From Chlorops oryzae (taxonomy: Eukaryota > Arthropoda > Insecta > Diptera > Chloropidae): DNA of 64,000 nt. A program made the translations under genes and the position numbers. Of the stretch, positions 56,796 through 64,000 are shown one piece after another. Under the pieces are notes generated by a model, which was not told the DNA's origin, searched no databases, and was given only the letters and a program-made list of their open reading frames with translations. The stretch is from positions 5,017,122 through 5,081,121 of the forward strand of contig CM035806.1 of the NCBI GenBank assembly GCA_020466095.1. The letters are read 5' to 3'. The number at the start of each line of letters is the position of its first letter. Within the stretch, counting starts at the first letter, position 1.

Positions 56796-57430
56796 AACCC
56801 ATTTACGCCCAAACAAAAATATTAAAAAAAAAAAAAAAAAACATTCTTCCGACCATTTATGGTGTTAAAACTATAAATACTTATGTCAAAATGTAAACGA
56901 ATTGTGATTTCTATTTACGATTTTTAACCCTCTAATGCCAGAATTTTCTTTTTCAATGAAAATTTCAAATAAGGCTTTCGGTTTGACTAAAGCGAATTTG
57001 AAATTTTGAAATAATTTTTTTTTTTTTTTAATTTATTCGAATAGACGGAATCGGAAATTCGAAGGTTAAGTGGCAACAATACCAGATCTTGACTATTTTA
57101 CATTATCTAACTCCAGTTTAATAGCTGCAGTGAACTTTTAAGCGAATTTGATATAGTACATACAGTTTTCTTTTGCAAAGCCAGAGGAAAAAAACTGCTT
57201 TAACCCGTTAGCGCCTAGCGATGCCATATGGCATCTCTTAAAGGGTTCGTTTTCTGTCATTGTCATATCTGAACCTGTTCAAAAAAAATTTTTTTTAATT
57301 TTATTTTTTTTAATTCAGTCGCTACCGGGTTAAACACATTATCATTCAGTAAAGGGTTAATAAAAACATATTAAGCGACAAAAAAATTCCCGCTTACTTA
57401 ATGTTTCATGCAGTACAGGGTTAAGTATTT
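56796..57430. repeat. Cluster of piggyBac-like MITE ends
   Basis: TTAACCC or GGGTTAA occurs repeatedly: left-type ends TTAACCCATTTACGCC (56796), TTAACCCTCTAATGCCA (56924) and TTAACCCGTTAGCGCC (57202), and right-type ends CGCTACCGGGTTAA (about 57320-57333), AAAGGGTTAA (57351-57360) and CAGGGTTAA (about 57416-57424). One complete unit, about 57202-57333, has matching ends. The others are nested or truncated. Confidence 0.6.
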
Positions 57431-57717
57431 CATGCGGTTTCGATAAAATCGCGAAAATCCCTTAGAAGAAATTGAAAAAATCCGTCAATCTGGCATCACC
57501 GCTATATACTGAAAACTCATTCAACTGCCTGCCATCACCTTACTGAATACACCTTGGGGTTAACATATGTATAATCTTGATATAGCATGACATTTTGACA
57601 TTTTGAAGTTGTTTTTTTTTTTTTTTTACAATTTCGAAGATATTCTCTTGGCATAAAGCATAAATGATATATAATATATATATAATTTTTGCCTTGGATT
57701 GTCCGGATTGCTTGCGT

Positions 57718-60700
57718 TTAGTTATGGTTCGAATAGTTGACCGGTGATGGTGAGCCCACGCGCGGTGATTTCCTTGGCGACTTGAGCGCATTAATAAAGA
57801 CAACTTCATTTTCCGGCGAAGATGAGGAGCCAGCATTTGAATTGCGTCGCGACGATGGCCGGACGTTCGTATCTAAGTGCCGGAAGCTAGAAGAAAAACA
57901 AAAAAAAAAAACAAACGAAATCAATTCTCTCTCATTGATTGTGATGCTGAAGAATTTCGGTTTTGATCATCAAACCTACCGCAAGGAAACATTGCGATCG
58001 TTGTCACTGTTGTTTCCATTGAATAGGAACGCCAGTGGCCATGAGATCCATGAATTCCGGTCCTTCGAAGACTGAGTACGGATAATTGGATTGGTGGTGG
58101 TGGAACCGGATGTCACTGGCGACGATACATCGAGTGATCTTAATGGCGTGCCAGCTTTGTTGATAGCCGGATTGTAGAGCTTCGGATCGCTGACCATGCG
58201 CACGAAGAACGACCGCTTCTTTTCGAGTGTGTCCTTTTGCTTTTTCACAATGATCTCGGTTATTTCGTCTTGCTGCTCCTTCTCGAGCAGCTCCGTTGCG
58301 AAGTCGACAATCGTGTCCCAAGCAAAATCGATGTCATCATCGTTCGCGTTCTGTGCCACTGCGCAGAACCGTATTATATACCGATCATTCACACTGGCCG
58401 GCACCATATGAACTTTTCCCGATTCATTGATTATGCTCAGCAATTTCTCGTTTAATTTATCCGAGCCTTTCAACCGGAAACATACCAAGCCGAGCTGTGT
58501 AAAGAGTAAAAAAAAAAAAAAAAAAATTAAAAAAATAGGCATCAAAGTTCGACTCGAGCACGTTTAATCTATTTTGGACCACTGGTGGATTTTTTCAACA
58601 ATTATTTCGAGAATAAAAAAAAAAAACCATTTATTAACCTTAATGTGCAATGTATCAGGTGTGAAAAAGTGAATAGTTTAAAATTCGACCACCACCGCCC
58701 ACAGCATCTTTGAATCATTTCAAAGCGTGCTTATAACAAGTCTTTAGAAAGACTTAAATTTTCTATAAAAAAAAATATCAAAAGTCCAAAATGGGCTTAA
58801 GTCCATCACAGCAGGAGCAGATCTTCTGATATGTCTGACGAAAAGCATAAAAATTTCTCTACTCTATTCTCTTCTCTTAAGCCTGAAATCCACTATAGAG
58901 TTTTTTACGTAGAGAAAATATTGTAGAGTGGAGAGAATCTACCTTTGTTGTATACACTAAAGACCGTCTCTGCAATTCTATGTTAGAGGTCGAAATAGAG
59001 CTGCCGTCGACATATTTAGAGTAGAGCTCTTCTATGTGCTCCATGTCTGTTTAAACTGCAGAATAATGTTTTCTCTAAGGATCTACAGTAGAGAAAATAA
59101 ATTTTTCAGTGTATAATAGTCGTGAAGCACAAATAAGAGATCTACTCTAAATATGTCGACGGCAGCCATACGTAGAGCTTTAGAACTGCAGAGACGGTCT
59201 TCAGTGTACACATTAAAGGTACATTCTCTACACTCTACACTATTTTCTCTACGTAAAAAACTCTATAGTGTATTTCAGGCTTTACTATACCCGATACACT
59301 CTGTGTTGAGGGTATATTGCGTTTGTGTGGTTGTGTGTAACACCCATAACCAGTCGAGATAGACCATACAAAATATATGTCGAAATTATCAGCGTCACCA
59401 GGAGATTCGATTTAGCCATGTCCGTCTGTCCATCGACTGTCCGTCTTTATATAGTAGAGCTGTAAAATATCATTACTATTCGGTAAAAAGTAACGATTAC
59501 TCTAGTCAGTATTGATTAATAACGTCTCGTTACTGATGGAAGTATCTCGTTACTAGAATTTTTTTTGCACAAATGCCAACTGATGGTTACCAGAGTAATA
59601 AAGTACTAATGTAATGGGTGCACAAAACAGTATGGTAGTAGAGTGAGTTGAGTTGATATTTGGTTACTAAATACTGGGTGAAGATTCAAAGAGCATGAGA
59701 GATTTTTGATTACTTTATCAACATTGAGTTATTCATGCAACGTCATTCGTTCGTGAACAATATTTGAAAAAAATATAATGAGTACTTAGTAACGAGTACT
59801 TAGTAACGAGTACTATAGTAACGATTACTTGACGAAAAATAACGAATACACTCGAGTAGTGTAAATTTTAGCATTTTTACAGCTCTATTATATAGTTTTC
59901 TTATCGAAGGAGTTTGGTTTTCTTGACGAAATATCGTATGCGTGTTCACGGGGACATGAGTAAAAAAAAAATTCCGGATCGGAACTATTTTTTAAGGTTA
60001 CCTCCAGTACAGTCTGTTATGAAAATCCGAAAAACCTTCCCAAAAATCCGAGTTTTTCGAGAGACAGAGTCAAACTTCGATAACTCGAACCACCATTTTC
60101 CAAAGAAATATTTCGAGTTATAGAGACTTCGACGTAGGGAAACGGAATTGCATAGAATATTCCCAATTGCCTCCCGATTTCGTTCGAGTTATAGAAAATT
60201 CGAGTTGTAGAAGTTCGAATTATGGAAGTTTAACTGTATTTCAATTAAATTTTGATTTTCAGTTAATATAACAGCTTCTGATAAAATTTCCAAAATTTTC
60301 AAAAGTGGACGTGGTGGTTTTTACAAAGGGGAATTCGTCATATGAGGCCCTTATTGTCTTGAAAAATCTCCCGAACACTTTGTCCTTATTGTCGCTGTTC
60401 TAGTGCCTGTTTTAAAAAATATACAAACTTAGTTATATAGCTAACTGTTTATCGGTATTTGGTATTGTATTGTCAGGTTCGCCTGACTATAACACCCTTA
60501 CTTGTTTCTCCCAAATCTCTAAACTCCGCCTCTACTGATTGATAAATGACAGTGATTTAAATAGGTTAATGAACCATTCGTTTGGAATGAAGTTTTCGAA
60601 TTCTTCGTACGTCTTAACAATTAATTTTTAAGCCCTAAATGTTGGCCTCTGAAGAAGCTTTCTGTAGGCAAAGCCAATGGAATCTTAAAAAAAAAAATAA

Positions 60701-60761
60701 ATGAATACGAACTTCAAACGGGTTATATGCATAGATAGGTTGAACGATAGATCGATAGATC

Positions 60762-60794
<33 letters not shown>

Positions 60795-63419
60795 TCGCTC
60801 TTCTGACTTCGAAAGCCTTACCTTGACTTGGTTGCAAACTTCAAAGCGTCGGTCTTTGAGTACGTGTTCTTCGAAGCGTTTAGCCAAAGCGATATGACGT
60901 CGTATGTATTGTTGTAATCCGGATATCCCATAAGATCGCAAGACGAACCTAAAGTTTGGCAGAATTGAATAATGACAAAATGGTCATGGTAATAAGTGGG
61001 ACGAATTAACGAAAAAAATTGTTCGTAGAAAACTTTAGTTTAACCCTTTAATGAATCGGGGACTTGTTTTTCCTCACATAATTTTAAAAATTTATACAAT
61101 GGAATTGCTATATAAGTGTATACACTTTTACATATTGGTTTATTATACAGCATTGCTATTAATCGTATATAAACTCATGTGGAGAAAATTTTGTCGCCGA
61201 TGCGTTAAAGGGTTAATTTTTTTTTTTTTTAATTTTTTTTTTTTTTTTTATTCACTTTCATTCCTAAGTTGTTTCCTTAAGCATTTTTCTATGCTATGCA
61301 GCCGAAATTCGTGCAAATCATCTCGGCAACTCTTGCTGAAGCCCAAATGATCAAAATTGCGAGTGTTGCCTTTAAGGGGTTACATACCATAGTTTCAGGG
61401 ACCGAAAACGGCGACTAAGTGGAACTCCCCAATGACGATAATCGATCGCTGTCTCTGAATAGCCGTGCTGTAGGTACAATGGATCGACGACCAAAGCTGA
61501 AGTCAAGCGGATGCGATCTCGCACCCAATAAGTGGAGCAGTCGAAGCTCGTCAGCAGCCATTTATTGGGGTTCGTATTGAATGAGTCGGCATATTCAATG
61601 CCCTATAGAGAGAGAGTGAGAGAGACAAAGAGAGAACGAGTGTGGAGGATGGGCATTAATTATAGGTTATATAATACTTTGAGGCGCTCATTTTTATTAA
61701 CCTTTAGCAACGGTTTCAATTCGGGGCAGATGAAAGCGTTCCCAGCATATGCACCGTCTACATGCAGCCAGACACCTGGAAACTTCTTCAGCTCCTGTCC
61801 GATCTCATATAAATTGTCGAATGCACAAGAGCCCGTTGTACCGAGCGTGGTGGAAACGAAAAACGGCACCAGTCCTTGGAGTTCATCCTCCTCCATTGCC
61901 TGCATCAAGTGAGAAAATAAAAAAGGAAAATATTTGAGACTAGGTTCTTTCTATTCTGATCTATGCTGATCTATCCTGATCTATTCTGTTCATTCTAATC
62001 TATTCTGATCTATTCTTATCTATGTTTTTTGTTTAATTACGTTTTATTATGACCTATTCTGATCTGTTCTCATCTATTCTGATCTGTTCTCATCTATTCT
62101 GATCTGTTCTCATCTATTCTGATCTGTTCTCATCTATTCTGATCTGTTCTCATCTATTCTGATCCTGTTCTCATCTATTCTGATCTGTTCTCATCTATTC
62201 TGATCCTGTTCTCATCTATTCTGATCTGTTCTCATCTATTCTGATCTGTTCTCATCTATTCTGATCTGTTCTCATCTATTCTGATCTGTTCTCATCTATT
62301 CTGATCTGTTCTCATCTATTCTGATCCTGTTCTCATCTATTCTGATCTGTTCTCATCTATTCTGATCTGTTCTCATCTATTCTGATCTGTTCTCATCTAT
62401 TCTGATCTGTTCTCATCTATTCTGATCTGTTCTCATCTATTCTGATCTGTTCTCATCTATTCTGATCTGTTCTCATCTATTCTGATCTGTTCTCATCTAT
62501 CTGATCTTTCTCATCTATTCTGATCTGTTCTCATCTATTCTGATCTGTTTCATCTATTCTGATCCTGTTCTATCTATTCTGATCTGTTTATTATCTGATC
62601 TGTCTCATCTAGTGCCTGATCCTGCATCTCATGCATTCTGATCTGTTTCATCTATCTGATGCCAATTTCCGAAGGAAATCATACTGACCTTTTCAACGGA
62701 TACTGATGCTGACTCTCATCTGGATCATAGTCTCATCTAGTTCTGATCTAGTTCATATGCTGATCCTGTCTCATTCTATTACTGAATTGGATGTTGTGAT
62801 CTGTTCTCAGTCCGATCTTCAATGCTTGAGTCTCATCGTGTCTGCCAACATTCTGACCAGAATCATTCTGATGTCACGATGTCTGTCGCTGGAATAAGAT
62901 CAATATCGATAAAATGTTAACTCTTCAACCGAAATTCATGTGGATGTTAGGACCTCAGCCTGAGTTGCCGACCGCCACGCTGCATTCTCATCCGGTCTGA
63001 TGCGCATTAGAAAAATGCTCGGTCAACCGAACTGTGCGACTCCTGAGATAAGCCATAGTTTTCGTGAAGGTGAGCCGGCAGACGGAAGCGGATGTGTGAT
63101 TTAGCCAGTCAAGCTGAGCACGTGTAAAGCCTCAGAATGTCAATCGAATTTAAATACATAAAATGGAAAAATTCCTACTCACCAAACCAATCCAGAACTA
63201 TGGTCTCCAATTCGGTACACGCTGGGCTTGCCGCCCAGGAGAACCCTATGCAACCTATGCCATCGCTCAGCATGTCGCCCAAAATCGATTCGTAGCAGTT
63301 TCCCGCAGGGAAATAAGCATGAAATCTCGGATGCTGCCAGTGCGTCACACCGGGCATTATTTTATCCTCGACATCGGCCATTATTTTGTCCCATGACTCG
63401 CCTTCTTGAGGTGCTTCAT
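57718..63419 (-). CDS. Tdc2: Tyrosine decarboxylase 2-like, 5' end outside the window
   Basis: PLP-dependent decarboxylase that makes tyramine in neurons (by orthology). Readable exons: 63419-63183, 61899-61702, 61602-61388, 60948-60822, 58494-57980 and 57886-57718. All have GT/AG sites and matching phases. The first gives [16 protein letters not shown] and continues without intron into [11 protein letters not shown]. Later ones give [27 protein letters not shown] with the cofactor lysine, [29 protein letters not shown] and a long Ser-rich tail ([15 protein letters not shown] ... PVNYSNHN). An exon between 63183 and 61899, which should hold GGGVIQGSASE and the YCSKEAHSS motif, is present only as a corrupted version (see 62640-63115). 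The exon with the start codon is to the right of 63461. More exons than Tdc1, which fits a Tdc2 orthologue; the symbol is my inference. Confidence 0.82.
58879..59282. mobile_element. Foldback element in a Tdc2 intron
   Basis: About 40-bp inverted ends (AAGCCTGAAATCCACTATAG and its inverse) with an inner inverted segment around ATATTTAGAGTAGA. Non-coding. Directly followed by a DINE-1-like fragment. Confidence 0.7.
59285..59446 (+). mobile_element. DINE-1/INE-1-like fragment
   Basis: TATACCCGATACACTC, GAGATAGACCATACAAAATATA, GATTTAGCCATGTCCGTCTG, as at 37586. Truncated on the right by insertion of the hAT MITE at 59455. Confidence 0.55.
59455..59887. mobile_element. hAT-type MITE, copy 2
   Basis: Ends TAGAGCTGTAAAA / TTTTTACAGCTCTA, perfect 8-bp target duplication TTATATAG (59447-59454 and 59888-59895). 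Same family as 44442-44831 in opposite orientation. It sits in a Tdc2 intron and interrupts the DINE-1-like repeat. Confidence 0.92.
60007..60237. mobile_element. TA-flanked pogo-like MITE (right end clear)
   Basis: The right end, read inward, is CAGTTAAACTTCCATAATTC, a form known from insect pogo/Tigger-type elements; the left end (CAGTCTGTTATGAAAATCCG) has drifted. TA on both sides. Confidence 0.5.
60762..60794 (+). repeat. (GATA)n microsatellite
   Basis: About eight GATA units, 20-30 bp inside the intron from the donor of the Tdc2 exon ending at 60822. It is read through into a spurious open frame. Confidence 0.9.
61044..61212. mobile_element. piggyBac-like MITE in a Tdc2 intron
   Basis: TTAA at 61040-61043 and 61213-61216; ends CCCTTTAATGAATCGG / CCGATGCGTTAAAGGG, matching at 17 of 20 bases. 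169 bp. Confidence 0.75.
61947..62640 (+). repeat. GATCTGTTCTCATCTATTCT minisatellite
   Basis: About 27 head-to-tail 20-bp units, most of them identical, with a recurring variant GATCCTGTTCTC. The array is regular to about 62495 and then deteriorates rapidly (single-base losses, then patches of other sequence). It lies in the Tdc2 intron just upstream of the missing exon. Confidence 0.92.
62640..63115 (-). pseudogene. Corrupted Tdc2 exon
   Basis: On the minus strand one can still read fragments resembling the missing exon: [11 protein letters not shown] (compare CSKEAHSSVEKA) near 63025-63060 and [13 protein letters not shown] (compare the LRILEPDENA..LRG part of the family) near 62965-63010. 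They are in different frames, broken by stops and indels and mixed with GATCTGTTCTCAT words from the neighbouring minisatellite. No continuous frame or clear splice sites. Either a decayed exon or, more probably, a poorly resolved assembly patch. Confidence 0.55.
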
Positions 63420-64000
63420 CTGAAGTTTTGCAAAATATTGTCATGTGGATCATTAAATTAAGTAGAGTTTCTCCCCCTCAAAAATCAGGCGCGCGCGCGT
63501 ATGCAAAAAATTATATCGATACTATTTTTCTCGATATTCTTCGTGATTACTCGTAACTCGATTTCGGAGGAGTCTTGGCCAGTGATGCCAGATTTTATCG
63601 ATAAAAAAAACCCTCATATATTGGAAAAAAAACCCACTTTTCCCCATTTTCAAAAACTAAAAACCCACGACAAAAACCCAGAATGATTTTTTGAAAATAT
63701 GGGCGTACCGATTTCAAAATTGAACATTGGATTTAAACACAATATTTTAATATTTTAATAAAAGTGTCAAAAAAATAACAAAAAATAAAAGTAACTTAAA
63801 ATTGCAGTCTTATTCATGACTTAAAAAAAAAAACCAAGTTTCTTTACAACACTTAGGGAACACGCGACTAGATACAGCAAAAAGAGTCATGCATGGTACT
63901 GGGAGAGGGAAAACACGATTTTCATTCTCATAAGTAGTAAATATACCTTAAATGTAGTGCATAAATTTCGATATAAAATTACCCATACTTTTCCCCCATG
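63420..64000. other. Intron of the Tdc2-like gene up to the window edge
   Basis: No exon is recognised upstream of 63419. A hAT-like left end, CAGTGATGCCAGATTTT, begins at 63572; its partner would be outside the window. A (GC)n run is at 63490-63500. Confidence 0.4.

Noticed and set aside
62043..62500. CRISPR-like or coding repeat
   Set aside because: A simple 20-bp head-to-tail minisatellite inside an intron, without spacers.

Overview
This window looks like nuclear DNA of a higher fly (Diptera). It is AT-rich and intron-containing, and it is packed with small non-autonomous transposons. The recognisable genes are fly orthologues: heparan-sulfate C5-epimerase, a PGAP3/CG3271-like protein, cyclophilin H, a Cyp4 cytochrome P450 and tyrosine decarboxylases. 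From memory only, several of these lie together near 42A in Drosophila, so the window may be a transposon-expanded version of that block. I cannot name the species.

Layout. 1-2356: the 5' end of a Cyp4-type P450 on the minus strand, with MITEs nested downstream of its second exon. 2.6-10.2 kb: a field of MITEs. 10.27-12.36 kb: five-exon C5-epimerase (-). 13-17 kb: MITEs and an indel-rich duplication. 17.26-18.56 kb: six-exon PGAP3 homologue (+), convergent with three-exon cyclophilin H (-, 18.67-19.34 kb). 23.6-25.4 kb: a degenerate tyrosine-decarboxylase-like paralogue (-). 26.2-27.5 kb: a CGATAG-type array between direct repeats. 29.1-29.8 kb: a 600-bp CT tract. 30.5-35.7 kb: Tdc1-like gene (-). 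36-46 kb: transposon-rich spacer. 46.07-49.97 kb: a large, unrecognised, acidic secreted protein (+) with two compensating frameshifts. 53.9-54.15 kb: a small secreted Thr/Cys peptide gene with TATA box and poly(A) signal. 57.7-63.4 kb: Tdc2-like gene (-), whose first exon lies beyond the right edge and whose middle exon is unreadable as assembled.

Three group II (PLP-dependent) decarboxylases therefore lie in the same orientation. Tdc1 and Tdc2 make tyramine from tyrosine, the first step to octopamine. The third copy has lost the conserved substrate-binding and catalytic-loop segments and has a frameshift. Even so, it carries a 387-bp tract identical by eye to Tdc1, which covers the PLP-lysine region. 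That mosaic is the most striking observation.

The rest of the window is a good record of transposition. At least eight hAT-type MITEs can be delimited, six of them with perfect 8-bp target duplications. Several piggyBac-like elements are bounded by TTAA and several elements are bounded by TA. A composite unit carrying two tRNA-like promoters occurs twice. All calls were made by reading the sequence; no database search was run.
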